Notes: generated by a model not told the origin, from the letters alone. 64,000 bases of DNA from Emergomyces orientalis (GCA_002110485.1 MOWL01000024.1:248001-312000); one strand, 5' to 3'; counted from the first letter of the stretch, positions 34,765 to 47,262 are shown. Numbers and translations are program-made.

Positions 34765-35191
34765 GAAGCTTCAATGCATTGATTTGTGTAATGAGCTTTC
34801 AGATTATGTTGAAGTTGTGCATCACACACTTTTTCTCTCAGTGTATGATGCATGTTGCAGTCTTTCAGCACTACAGTCTGTGCTTGTTGCGCGTTCAGTC
34901 TTTCATGTTGTGCTTGTAGCATGGTTTTTGCTCTCTTCATCATCACTTGAAGCTGATGGATCGGGGAGTCCTTCAGTATGACTGTGTAACTGCCTGGTGG
35001 GGTTGCATAGACATTCAGTATTATGACCAGGCCGCATGTGATGTGAAGTGTTAATATAATTATAAAGCTTGATATTATTTTCACTTCTCATGCTGTCACT
35101 GCTAGCTTTTTATTAATTAGAAATTTCACTCTGACTTTCTCATTCTGCATGCTCATCTGTCAGAATTCACAGTTTATAAAATAAGTGATAT
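34765..35191 (-). mobile_element. LINE-2 endonuclease region, left piece (split by Gypsy-C)
   Basis: Minus-strand reading gives VKFLINKKLAV, then LNVYATPPGSYTVILKDSPI and HQLQVMMKRAKTMLQAQ, aligning with the LINE-Y endonuclease. It is cut at 34765 by the poly-A end of the left composite. It continues, across Gypsy-C, with the piece at 45919-47262. Confidence 0.75.
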
Positions 35192-35539
35192 TGAAGTGGA
35201 ATAAGGGGTTGTGCGCTTTTGGCGGCACGTGGGCAGGAGCAGCGGGATCGTAAGAAGGTTGGTAAGTTCGCTGTGTATACAATATTCTATTCAACAAGCT
35301 ATCCAAATAGCAATACAAAAGAACATGTAGGAGATTCAAATATAGAAGAAGAACAAGCAATCAATCACATATCAAATCACACAATCAAAAAGGAGCAATC
35401 TCACTGCTCTGCGTACAATCAATCTTCGCCGAATCCACACGTGTGTCAAAGGATAATGGGAATATGAGGCAGTCATGCTAAACAAATATATGAGGCGGTC
35501 TCGGTGAAAAGTAATACCACGCCAAGATTCTCCATCACA
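35192..35539 (-). repeat. Gypsy-C 3' LTR
   Basis: 348 bp, on the plus strand TGAAGTGG ... ATCACA. Pairs with 45571-45918 without indels. Confidence 0.92.
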
Positions 35540-35556
35540 CATCTCCCCCCTCTATA
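35540..35556 (-). other. Gypsy-C polypurine tract
   Basis: On the minus strand AGAGGGGGGAGATG abuts the 3' LTR, the usual primer site for plus-strand DNA synthesis. Confidence 0.7.
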
Positions 35557-35863
35557 GCTTGCTGACCCAGCAAGTAAGAATGTGATCTGAATGAATGAAA
35601 ACAAGAAATTACAGAAAAGAATTAATCAAGAATCAAGAAAATGAAAGATAATCAATAAAAGAATATAGAAAAGAGAAAGAAAAAGTGAACAGCAGAGAAA
35701 AGAAAGACAAGCAAGAACAAGAGAAAACAGAGAAACAAGTAAGCAGAATATGATCAACACAGTGACAGTGGCAAGATGTGGCAAATTGGCAACAGCGTGA
35801 TTGTGATTGGTCAATCTTTTGACAGCCTGGGGCCAGGAAAACATGATTGGCTGATGACTGTGG

Positions 35864-38494
35864 CTATTCAGCGGGCGCATTCTCGCGGCCATGCGCCGGA
35901 ATCTGCATAGCCTCGCCCTCGGCGACAGCGCGATCTCCCTCAATTGAGGCAAGGAGAATGTTCCTCTTCAGACAATAGAAACAGCTACATTCTCCAAATA
36001 ATTCCTTCTCTGTAGCCATCATGATCTTGAAACACTGAATCCCTTTGATGACTGCTCTCTTGCGCCACTTCTCAATGTATTCTTGCGGTGAACTGCCCTT
36101 GCTGTTGAAGAGAATATCTTGCTTGTGCCTGACCATAGAGTCATCCCACTTCTGTCGACCCACCAGAGCATCCGAAATCGCTCCAAGACCCGTGACTGGA
36201 ACAGCAGCAGGGTACCGATATGGAATACTTCCATATAATACCGAAAGGCCAGAGGGTGTTGACAGCCCGGCAACCAAATTGCAATGTGCTCGGGAGAGCT
36301 GCTCCCACGATCCGCTTTCAGGGACTTCAAGAGAGTGCCCGTCATTCTGAATTCCAACATACCACGGCAGCATTGTCTTGCGTTCCTTAGTAGCAGGCCC
36401 GGTGCTTCCATGAGGAAGATGCGGCATGGTTATTTGAGCATTGCCTTGCTTGCATGGGACAGTCGTCCACTGTGTTCTGAAGTTGTTGAGATTCTTGTTG
36501 ATGAGCATCTCAGATGTCATCTCTTGAACAATTCCACCATTTGGGAGATTGCGAGCACGCAGGCATCTGTTCCATTCTTGAATATTTTGATGCATTCCCA
36601 GAACTATGGTGGTGCAATTCCTCCCATCTTCATCGCTGAAAGAGACTGATCCCTGAATCATATTCACTCCATGATTTTCCTCCGCCAGGCGTTTAATATT
36701 GACATCAATATGGCGGAAGTAAGTGCTATCCCCAGACAAGGCATATTTTGCATAATAGGGATAGGAAATCAGGTGCGTGCGATGATCAGGGCGGAGAGCA
36801 ACATACCACACATAATACAGTGAATCTTGACAGACAATCTGTTGAACAATTCCATGCAATATTGTTCAGAGTCATTTTCAGGTCTTCTTATCTTTTCGCT
36901 GATGGAACCTGTACATGCTCCATTCGACTGTGGCAACCTTCGCCAGAGTGTTGTAATTATTGTTGACCCCTGCCGCCTTCATCGCGTTCATTCATCTAAA
37001 TATTGACAGGATGACGGAACCATCCTTCTTCCATTGCTGAAAAGCTGCACTGGAATTGAAATCAAGAAAAGCAAGTCAGACCAGTGTTTATTCTCAATTT
37101 GATGATGTAACCGGTGGTAGGCGATTATGGCGCATTTGATATACCTGTAGCATATCTTCGGGGCGAGGAGGTCAGCAATCAAGGCAGAAGAAATGATATG
37201 TGTCATCAGCAGCTCACATCCGCCCAAGATTCTGGTGATTATTCACCACAAGCCTGATTCTCTTTATCAGCCCCGCATGGTCAAGATCGCGTGTAAGGAG
37301 TCCAATCTTGCTGCTGAGATTTACTGAATGCAGATAGCATATAGTCAAGCCTTGTCACGGAAGCCTGGCTATCTTGTTTAGAAGATGCATCAGCTGACAT
37401 TTTTCTATCTTCTTTGCATCTCTAAGCTGCACTTTCACATCCACAGAAACATAGGGAGAACACCGGCATCCTCTGTTCACTGTTGTATGCTGCTTGTCAG
37501 TTGCCTCTACCAAAGCAGGGCTATCTTGATCAACCCCCATATTCTCAAATTCCGCAACTTGGTCAGGGCTGAGAAGTTCAGCAAGATGGGTGTCTGACAA
37601 GACTGCAGACAGGCTGCTGACATCCGAAAGCAAGGATTGGCCGGAGACGCGGCGAGAAGTACGCACAGGAGGACTATGTATAGAACCTTGAGAAGATTCA
37701 AGTGAGGGTGCACTGAGGCGTATCACGTTCAACACACGGGGAGAAGGTAGAGGAGACTGACCAGTCATATGTTGATTGAGAGGGGATAGGACATGTTCTT
37801 GAGGCTGAGGTGAAGCAACTGTCATAGAATCTTCAGTGAGAATTCCGCCAGGACCAAAGATAAGATCTGCAGCTTGAAGATTTCCTTGTGTGATCTCTTG
37901 GCCAATAAAATTGAAATTGGCCGCTGCTTTGATATCTGTCAACATGATCGTCTTATATCGCTTAACTCCTTGTCGAGGTGGCTGAGTGATGCGAGCCCAC
38001 ATTGCTTGATTGATCCGGCCGATTGCAGAAGCATATTCGTGATGTAGGGCCAGGGTTTGACAGGCGCGTTGCATCCGCTCTGAAGTCATGATATGCCAGA
38101 ACGAATCCACGCGAACTTTTCCCCACATCCTGGTGCATGTAGTATATGCTATGGCGCAGTGATCGCGCCGTTCAGCTACCTGAGCAGCAACTCGTTGAAG
38201 CTCCGCTGTCTGGTTATCAAATGCTTGCTGGGCCACCACCTGGCGCCAGGATCCATCATTTCTCATCCACTCATAGAATGCGGCAACCTCATCTTGAGCC
38301 ACCTCATGGTGCTTCATGAGTAGATTACCGATCTCACATTGTGCTTGGTAGCGAACCTGCGGATTCTGACCCAGAGAATTGACATAAGCTTGCAGCTCCA
38401 TCGCCGTATGAAAAACATGGTTATCATATGTCACAAGAGTGAGCTGGCTCGCTGGTCTCGGTACCAGAGTGTGTTGGCTAGAGGGGTTCAACAT
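35864..38494 (-). pseudogene. Gypsy-C accessory ORF: 2-oxoglutarate/Fe(II) dioxygenase-like protein, with in-frame stops
   Basis: A single reading frame of 877 codons from ATG 38494 to TAG 35866-35864. It is interrupted by ten stops (nine TGA, one TAA), all between about 37360 and 36860. Most fit TGG-to-TGA or CGA-to-TGA changes. The first 379 codons and the last 331 are open. The N-terminal part is not recognised. The C-terminal part has FRHIDVN (metal ligands H and D at about 36712-36704). Downstream comes CKQGNAQITMPHLPHGSTGP with the distal His, and ERKTMLPWYVGIQ with an Arg placed to bind 2-oxoglutarate. This is the HxD...H...R order of a double-stranded beta-helix dioxygenase of PhyH/TET/AlkB type. 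It lies 3' of integrase with a 457-bp gap ending TTTCATTACAAAG before the ATG. Substrate unknown. Confidence 0.68.
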
Positions 38495-38950
38495 CTTTGT
38501 AATGAAATAAGGAAATATAGAGAAAAATCAATGAATTAAAAATAGAAAAAGAGACTTGAATGCCAATTTGAAAAAGAAAAATGATTATCTGAACAGAGCA
38601 GGTCAATAATATAATACTTCCTCAAGATGAATTTTGGAAGATAATGTGAAAAGCAGTCAACATGCAGCAAGAGTGACAGTGATTCATAAAATTCACTGTC
38701 AGCTTCAATCTGACTCAGAGAATTGAATATCAAAGAGAAAGTAAACAAAACAAAGAAAAGACAATATCAAGAGATTAAAATTAGAAGGAACTGATATGAT
38801 GCATGAAAAACATGCAAGAAAGAAACAGAATCATGAAAAATAGAGACTAAGAAAACAGTAACTTGAATGAAGAAAACAACAACAAGAAAATCATTATACA
38901 AAGAAAAACAGCAGTCAGATAATGACTGCAAACTTCTTATCATGAGAGAT
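38495..38950 (-). other. Spacer between Gypsy-C pol and the accessory ORF
   Basis: T/A-rich non-coding stretch of 456 bp. On the minus strand it is pyrimidine-rich and ends CATTACAAAG just before the ATG. It could be a leader, internal promoter or intron end for separate expression of the downstream ORF; nothing decides between these. Confidence 0.4.
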
Positions 38951-41900
38951 TTATGACTGCAAGTCATTCTGACTCTCTCTCAAAGAATTCTTCTTATCAG
39001 TATCTTGTATATCCATCTCTTCCTCTTCAATATCATTTGCTTCATTGATATTATTCTCTGCAACCGGCATTTGATTGTCTCGGAGATAGAACCTTTTTAA
39101 TCTATTACCTGCAGTAGTATTTCAAACTGGTGAATCATTCAGCTCTTTCAGATGATAGGTCTCTTTCTCATGGTTTGCTTCTCGGATTCGATACAGGCCC
39201 AGCCATCGGAAGTTGAGCTTGGCAGAATAGGATGTTTCTAGCTTGATATCATGCAAAAGCACCAAATCACTTATCTGCAATGATTCTCAGACTAATTGCT
39301 TAGTTTCATTAAATAGATCTCAGTTCTTCTCTCTCGCACGGCGCAGGTGATGAGTGGCCTCCTCCAGATCTTCATCTCTCTTTTCCAATTGTCGAATACG
39401 CATATATATCAAATCAGCACGGGATTGCACTGTCTGCCAGGGAAGTGTTTGCCAAGTTGGAACATCAAGCTCTATTGGAAGGATAGCATCGTAGCCATAT
39501 TGCAGGCGGAACGGGGTTTCACCAGTAGATTGCCGAATGGTGACGCGATCTGCCCATAGCGCAGAATGGAAATGATTAACCCAGCTTCTTCCATCTGCAG
39601 CTAGCTTTGAAAGCGCATCGGATATCGGGCGGTGACCGTGTTCGACCATGCCATTAGCCTTCACATTGTATGGTGAGATGGTTATTTAATTAACATGATA
39701 TTTGACAGTGAGAATCTTAGTCCATTTTTGATTCTCCAGCCCGCCATCACACACTAATTCTCAAAAGCAGCTGTGTTGACAAATGATATTCTCATAGATG
39801 AATTGCGCCACGTTCTCAGCTGTTCCACGAGCGAGAGGGCGGCCTTCCACCCAGTCAGTGAGATCATTTCAAGCAATAACAGCACATCACTTGCCTCAGT
39901 TCTTCGGAAACTTGACAACATCGATACACCACTTGTCCCATAGATAATTGCGGCTTGTTGAATATAGTGGTTCTTCCAAGCGAGCGCCATCCCTCAGCTG
40001 GCACACTGTGCAGCTTTTGCAATAATTCTTGACGGCTTTCCAGATACCTTTCCACCAATATTGCTGCGTGATCTTGTGGTTTGTGGCCTCGCAGCTCTTA
40101 TGACCAGATTCATCATGCATCCGAGCAACAATATCCTTTTGCTCAGATGAGTTATCAACCACGCGTCTCAGAGGAATTCCCTTGCCTGATCGTCAGAATA
40201 GATGTTGACCTTGAACAATATATCGAAGTGCATGCTTGCGCCATTTAGAAAAGACAGAATGTGGTATATCATCCAGCCGCTTCATGATGGTGAGAAACCT
40301 TGCAATTGATTCACTGTGATCAGAATAATCAGGTGAAAGAACACACACATCTGATGACTCAGAAGCATCCACACCGCTGACATCAAAATCAGGAACCGTC
40401 AAAGATGCAACACTAATATAGTTGAGTTCTGCATCTATGAAATCATCGATATCTTGATCCTCAGGAACCTCACCCTCAGCAGGAGGTCGACGAGATAGCC
40501 CATCTGCAGCAGTATGCTTCTGACCAGGCACATGTCGAACTTCAAAATCAAACATCCGAATCCAGGCAAGCCAGCCAGTAATGAGAGCACCAGGCAGGTC
40601 AGTGACAGATCAATTGAGCTGTGCCACTAGAGTCTTCGCGTCGGTTTCCAGAATAAAGTGAACGCCATACAGGTAATAACAGCATTTCTTTAGCATCTTG
40701 AGCACAGCGCGGCATTCTCGCTTTCCTGCATCATATTTTGCTTCAGCAGGGCTCCAGATTCCGCTCTCATATCGGCAAGGGTGTAGCTTTCCATTCAATT
40801 TATCCCGTTGGCTGAGCGTTCCACCCCATCCTTCAAGACAGGCATCCGTGGCCATCACGATATCACCGGCATCTTCAGAATAATCAATGCAGCAAAGTGC
40901 AGGGGCAGTTGTCAGGACATTCTTCAAAATTGCCATTGCATTCACTTGTTCAAGACCTCAGGTAAAAGGAATGTTCTTCTTGAATAGAATATAGATAGGT
41001 ATAGAAATGATAGCGAAATTCGGAATCCATATTCTATAGTAAACACAAACACGTAAGAAAGCTCAGGCACCCGTGACATCTGTCAGATCCAGCCACTCAA
41101 CGATTTTGACGATTTTCGCAGCTTCAGGGCGCCTGCCATCAGCATCCACAACATATCCGACTAGAACCATACCGGAGCAGGCGAATTCTGACTTTCCAAC
41201 CTGGATACACGTGTCCGCGAGTTCTATGCTGATGAGGGTGACATCTAAGTTTTGCAGATGCTTCAGAACAAATTTTCAAATACCTGGCATCACTTCTTCA
41301 TCATTGTAATGCGTCCGCGGGCCTTTCACACCAATATCATTCATAAAATTGTCTGCTTGATGCGGTATGTTCGATCGAAGAATGCGTGCCATGATTCAGC
41401 AGAACTGTGCAATAGAATTCATCACGCCTTGTGGCAGTGCTGTCTGACAAAGCAACTCAATCAGAGTAAGAAAAGCTGTCATATCTCAGCTGTCTTCATG
41501 TAAAGGAACTTGATCATATTCAGAAAAGAAATCCATCATGCTTGTTATCTTCATTCCCGCGAAATCCTCAGCAAACACGTCCACACTAGATGAAATATAT
41601 GCATTGTGAATAGTGACAGTGTTCATGTCCATGCACGTGTTGACAATGTGATATTTCCCAGCTTCTTTCTTCTTGACAAGAAACCACTTATTTCAATACA
41701 GATCATGACAATGTTTATAAACTCCAGAATCAACATGTTCGCAAAGCATATTGATGATTGTAGAGACAAGCTTTCAAGGAATAGAAAATTCTGCTGCTTG
41801 CCATGCTTTATGCGGAGCAACATGAATCTTGACAGATGAAGAGACTTCTTTTGCAAGTATTCCACAATTCTTAAAACTTCACACAAGGACTTTTTCTCTT

Positions 41901-42586
41901 CTAAGCAGAATCTCAATCAAAAGTTCATGTTCCTGTGGGATGAGCATCAATCTGATCTGCAGATTCTTGATCCTTTTCTCTGTGAGTCGCGAACCTCGCA
42001 GGCAATCAGAGAAACAGGATGTAATGAAATGATCATAGAGTGAAGGCAGATCCTGCTCCAGAATCACATTGTCTTTGAATCATTGTTGGTGAATTTCTCT
42101 TCACTTATCTGTTCCGCCGGGAATCCCGCCACCTGTAGTTGGCACATTGAGAGGTTGAATCTTATCGGCTTTTCACTTGTATAATGTCGCAACAACTGAA
42201 CCGCGTGATCGAGGAGAAGATCATGAAGAAGCATATAAAGACAAATCATGAAGCTGCACACCATGAACACGGCGTGATTCGGATATTGAATAATTAGAGA
42301 AAGAAAAAGATGAATGTGTAGATGAATAAAATTATTGATGTAGAATGATGAGAAAAAACCTGTGAGATTCTCAGGCATTTTGAGACAGTATTCTCTGATT
42401 GACTGAATCTTTTGGCGGCCCGGGGCCGCCAAAAGTCTGATTGGCTGACGCACCCACACCACTTTCAAAACACAGCAGAATATTTGCCCCGCTATCCACA
42501 TCGCGATCGCTGAATCTGATATCATTTCTTTGCCCACCACATTCAACATTGCAAAGATCAATCAGACTCAGCATATCTAGTTTAAA
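38951..42586 (-). pseudogene. Gypsy-C pol (RT, RNase H, integrase), reached by -1 frameshift
   Basis: The frame runs from the slippery site at 42586 to TAA 38953-38951, with scattered stops. RT blocks: WFLVKKKEAGKYHIVN, MMDFFSEYDQVPL, LPQGVMNS and NFMNDIGVKGP, where the usual D-D is N-D. RNase H: MATDACLEGWGG ... ECRAVLKMLKK (40940-40700), then RHVPGQKHTAADGLSRR. Integrase: an HHCC finger (HDESGHKSCE ... CKSCTVC near 40120-40010), then VCDGGLENQ, NGMVEHGHRPISDAL and a C-terminal tail ending before 38951. The main domains read in one frame. Not functional because of stops and the active-site change. Confidence 0.82.
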
Positions 42587-45135
42587 GTCTGCACTTTATC
42601 ATGAAGATCATCTAACTTTCGATCTCCATGGTCACCGGGAGAATAACCAAGAAAAGACACCTGATTCTTCTCATCCTTCGGATCAAAAACGTGAACAAGA
42701 ATGCTGCCTTTGTTATCTGTAGTTCTTGCCAAACGCGTCGCGTTTTCATATGGTCGGCCGAGAATGCAATCATGAGAACCACATTCCATGATGAAGAATG
42801 TCTGAGACACCATAACAGATTCAAGGTGAACAGAAACATTCTTACAGATTCCAATGACACCACTCTGCTGACCCCCAGCTCCAAGAATAGGTTTGACAGC
42901 ATCCCTTTGAATGATGAGACTGAGATCTAACACAGTTCTTTCAACAAGACAGTTAATTTCCACACCTCCATCAAATATCGCCTCAGTTTCCCCCTTTCCA
43001 ATTCCGACAGTGAACTTGATGTGTCCAACCGAAACAAGATTCCAACGAGGATTATACTCAGCAACAGAAGTGCCAGATTGAACCAGAGCAACAGTGGCTG
43101 CATCATCCCGAATCATATGCTGTTGAACTTCAATGGGAAGATTTTGAAAGAACATGTGCTGGAGTTGGGTGGAGCATGCCATGAGATCTTTAATCTGAAT
43201 TCTGCTGATTTCTTGATGCATGATCTTCTCGAATATTCACTGCATCATGATTGTCATATTGTCTTTATTCTTCATTTCTGCAGAAAGCTTTGGCCCTTTG
43301 AGTTTCTGAGGCCTGCAGAGAACAGTTTTCTTCTGAATCTGCAGAGCATCTGCCATTTCTGAATCTGGGACAATTCCACCATCTCCAAGCTTTGGACTTC
43401 CACTCTGAAGCTGTTCATCATGAAGAGGTTGAGAATTATCATCCTCATCATCTTTCTGTGAAGCAGAGATCACATCTTGAGCAAAAGAAACTGATTTCTC
43501 ATCTGAATACCTGTCATTGTGCTGAGAATGTGTTATTGACAGTCTCTTCTTCTTCTCAATTTGTTCAGAAAGTGTTGCTTGATTTTTATTCATAGAAGAG
43601 GCCTTATCCTTCTCAGTAGAAGTGAAAGCAGTTATTACACTAACAATCTCCTCCATCTCACTATCGGTCATATCACCTTCCTCAGGGCCACTATCAAATC
43701 CAATATCACATATGCTTACGGCATTCACCGATGGCATCGGGGATCCGTCAGGAAATACCCGGATACTACCATCATTCCGAAGTTTATCCGCGGTTGGGAC
43801 AGTCAGCGGTGCAGCCATTTACTTCAAAAGTCATTCAATTGTAACAATATGAAGCTCAAGTCAGTTGACAGCAATCTTCGGGCCTTTTCTCATCACATTA
43901 CCCTCATAGTATTCTCCAATCATATTCCGATGAATCTTGCTCTGATTGATGAGCCGGCCGATTGCTAAGCAATTTGGAAGCATATGGTTTGAATCTCCGC
44001 AACCCCAGCATGACATCGGCGGTCGATCGTATTGAACAAAGCTTCCGGATCAAGATCAAGACAGGCCTCCAGGTCCACATTGAGTTCTATAGTAAGACAC
44101 ATTTGACAAATTCAATGCAGGATCACGTCCTTGAGTAAGAAGAACCTTTGGAGCAGTCACATTTTGCTGCATGTTTCCCTGGTTTTGAATGCCAGTGATC
44201 ACCAGAGATAACATGTCCATTCGGTTGACAAGGTTCTCAAGAATGTTATCACTCGGATTCTGTGTTTTTGCATCCGGAGCAGGCATCGCCGAAGCGGTCG
44301 GCACAGGCACATTCAATGTGGGCGGATTAAACACGGGCTGAGCAGACGGCTGCATCAATGAAATAGAGTTGGGGAAAACATCAGATGCCAGAACTCATGC
44401 AATCTCTTCCTTTGTCTTCTGCATTTGAGACACAGCATCACAGATCTTCAGCAGTTCCCATCCAGATTGACTAATCTTATCAAATTCAGCAGTGCAGAAA
44501 GCTTTTTCATGAATACCTTCTGAAAGTCCTTGAAGAAACCAGATACAAGCAAGAGATTGTTGCAATTCATTCTTGCAAATGAGAGGCATTGCAACTGCGC
44601 GGAATTGATGACAGTAGACAAGAATCTCCTGGCTGGTAGAATGGGTTTTGTTGCACAATGCATGAAGATAAGATTGATTATACATCTGTTGATGAGCATC
44701 TTCGCGCCAGAAATCGGCAAGCAACTGCTTTTTAACCATTTCCCATGTCTTATGATTCAAGACAAGCTGATCGATATGGCCCTGCAGTTCCATGGTACAA
44801 TAGTTCCGTAATACCGCCAGAGCATCGATTCCTGCAATGAAATGCAAGGTGCACATTGCCTCATATTGATCAACAAAAGCAGTAATGTTTCTCCCATCAA
44901 AGAATGGGGCTCCAGGTGCTCCAGGAATCGGCATCAGCATGACAAGACGTTGATATGGCAGTCCACTATTGGGAGTCGGCTGACTGGATGAGGTAGTAGT
45001 GAGTGTAGTCATCTTTTCTTTGCTAGCTTCTGTCTTCTCTTTGCTAACTTCTATTTTCGGGGGCGCTGCAGAGACCTTTCCTGACTGAGTTTGACAATGA
45101 GCAGTAGAATCTGACTGAGAATGCTTGAAAGACAT
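42577..45135 (-). pseudogene. Gypsy-C gag-protease
   Basis: One frame from ATG 45135 to TAG 42579-42577 with several internal stops. The gag capsid-like region includes FFDGRNITAFVDQYEAMC and VKKQLLADFWREDA. A zinc knuckle, CWGCGDSNHMLPNC (C-x2-C-x4-H-x4-C), lies near 44010. Toward the 3' end come the protease active-site region IFDGGVEINCLVE (D-[ST]-G changed to D-G-G) near 42940 and ILGRPY near 42750. The frame ends right after the T-TTA-AAC heptamer. Confidence 0.8.
42580..42586 (-). other. -1 ribosomal frameshift heptamer T-TTA-AAC (Gypsy-C)
   Basis: On the minus strand the in-phase codons are ACT TTA AAC TAG, so the X-XXY-YYZ heptamer ends at the last sense codon. Slipping back one base opens directly into the pol frame. 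Confidence 0.75.
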
Positions 45136-45550
45136 ATATTAAGAAAGAAAGAAATACACAAAAGACTTCTGTTCACATAAGAGAAAGAGTTCAACAATAC
45201 TATCAATATCAATATTCTTTTTATATTCAAATCTCAAATTCTCAAGAAAGAGAAGAAATTTCAACATTCACTTTAGATTTTTTTATCAAAGATCTTTTTT
45301 CTTATTATTTTTCTCAACATTTCTCTCTTCTTTCATTTGTTGAATAGAAGTATGAGTATTCAAATTGAGCTTATCAGTGGGGCGTTCGCTCGCATCCTTC
45401 ATTATCCACTGTCGATATCAGTCATATCGGCCAATCAGAGGCTTCCACAAATGAACACTATTGAAAAGAATGCTCAACAAAAACAGAAAAGACAAAATGT
45501 TGAGAGAAATCATATCAGTTGTAGCTACCGCCTGCCCATCCATTTTGAAT

Positions 45551-45569
45551 TGCCTTCCCAGGGACGCCA
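45551..45569 (-). other. Gypsy-C primer-binding site
   Basis: One base inside the 5' LTR, the minus strand reads TGGCGTCCCTGGGAAGGCA, complementary to a tRNA 3' end finishing in CCA. The tRNA was not identified. Confidence 0.65.
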
Positions 45570-45570
45570 A

Positions 45571-45918
45571 TGAAGTGGAATAAGGGGTTGTGCGCTTTTG
45601 GCGGCACGTGGGCAGGAGCAGCGGGATCGTAAGGAGGTTGGTAAGTTCACTGTGTATACAATATTCTATTCAACAAGCTATCCAAATAGCAATACAAAAG
45701 AACACATAGAAGATTCAAATATAGAAGAAGAACAAGCAATCAATCACATATCAAATCACACAATCAAAAAGGAGCAATCTCACTGCTCTGCGTACAATCA
45801 ATCTTCGCCAAATCCACACGTGTGTCAAAGGATAATGGGAATATGAGGCAGCCATGCCAAACAAATATATGAGGCGGTCTCGGCGAAAAGTAATACCACG
45901 CCGAGATTTCTCACCACA
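45571..45918 (-). repeat. Gypsy-C 5' LTR
   Basis: 348 bp, near-identical to 35192-35539, with about 14 transitions. Confidence 0.92.
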
Positions 45919-47262
45919 ATATTTTCTTCTGTTTTTTCATACATTCAGAGCTCTTGTAACATGATAACATCATAGTTTAATGTCATTTCAGACTTGATCA
46001 GTAATGCATTCATCATCTTGTCAGAGTTGTGCACATTGTATTACAGTATATGAAGCTGTTTTTTTATAACTCATGCATGTTCATGTTCTGTGTGTTATTC
46101 AACTGATTAATTTATACATACTTACTCATGAAGTCTCTCTGTCTCATCTCTGCTTTTGCTATATCTGTAGATCTGTTTATTTTCTGTTGACTGCTGAGAG
46201 CCTTCTCATGCATGAGTTTGCTTCATTTTCTAGAGATAATTCAGCTCTTCTCATTCAGACTCTGCACTTTAAACTGCTCTGAGCAGTTCTTAAGAGCCTC
46301 TCTGATCAGATTGATTAATTACTAAGTGTTATTCAGAGCAGTTTTTGAATCAAGCTGAGTGACTATTTTCACAGTTACAGCAGCTTGCTTTTTCTCTCTC
46401 AGTCAGTGGAGAGCAGTTTCTGTCAGTATGATTTTTTACTGCACAGTGCACACACATCTTCCCTTTGCAGCAGTATTTGATAATATATTTATACTGATGA
46501 CAGCTGTAGTATTGAGTGATCTGAGCCTTTCTACGAAAAATCTCTGTTATACAGTATTCATTTTCTAGAATAAAATCTTCTTTCACCAGTGTATTTATCT
46601 ACTGTGATATTACTATATATATCATAATACTTTCATGCAGCTTCTGTTATTTTAGCAGCCTTTTTGCAGTTTTATGAATTAATACTCTGTATTTCAGTGT
46701 TGAGTTCTGTCTGTAGATATTCTTGATTATCTTAACTAAGTCATTTCAGTCAACTGTTTTCAAGAGTGTACTCTTGATCAGTACTGTATACATGTTCTTT
46801 CTCATATGCACCTTTTCATCTCATTTTCCCACCCATACATTGTTCCTGGCCAGTTCGGCTTTTGTGCTAGATGTGTCTGCAATCAACACCAGATCACTGC
46901 TGAGCATGTATCATACTGTCACTATTTTATCAGTGAATATATTTTTAATTACTTCATTAATTTTCTTGACTATTGTCTCTGAGCTTATTGCACTTTTCAG
47001 CTTGCTAAATGTACTATCAAGCAGCTTCTTCTTAAGCTTGTCAACTGCTTTTAATACTTTCTGAATATATATCAGTTTTTTCTTGTTCATCTCTTTATCC
47101 TTCTCACCCTCTCTAAGAGCATCAGTAATTATATATAGTACTACTGTTATATTGCTTGACAATCTTTGTTTTTTCTGCATTTTCTCTCCTGATACATGTC
47201 ACGCTGTGTGCGCACCTATATTCACCTCATCACCATCAGCACTCAACACTTCAATCATGATG
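45919..47262 (-). mobile_element. LINE-2: ORF1 and start of endonuclease, right piece
   Basis: Minus-strand ORF1 relic starts near 47261. EMNKKKLIYIQKVLKAVDKLK matches LINE-Y ORF1, and CCHC knuckles (CVHCAVKNHTDRNC, CCNCENSHSA) lie near 46350-46480. The start of ORF2 is at about 46050-45945 (LNYDVIMLQELW). Gypsy-C interrupts it; the sequence resumes at 35191. Its 5' end abuts the poly-A tail of the right composite. Confidence 0.78.

Larger units (their letters stand above)
35192..45918 (-). mobile_element. Gypsy-C: LTR retrotransposon with an extra dioxygenase-like ORF
   Basis: Two 348-bp LTRs bound a 10-kb interior read on the minus strand: PBS, gag-protease, -1 frameshift, RT-RNase H-integrase, then an additional 876-codon frame, polypurine tract and 3' LTR. 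The flanks share ATAT (35188-35191 and 45919-45922). It split LINE-2 in its endonuclease region. The pol type, with a DIGVKGP block after the RT active site and the GKYHIVN, QADNF and RHVPGQKHTAADGLSRR blocks, is a Ty3/gypsy lineage common in fungi and without a chromodomain. LTRs differ by about 14 transitions and no indels, so it is younger than Gypsy-B. Confidence 0.9.
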
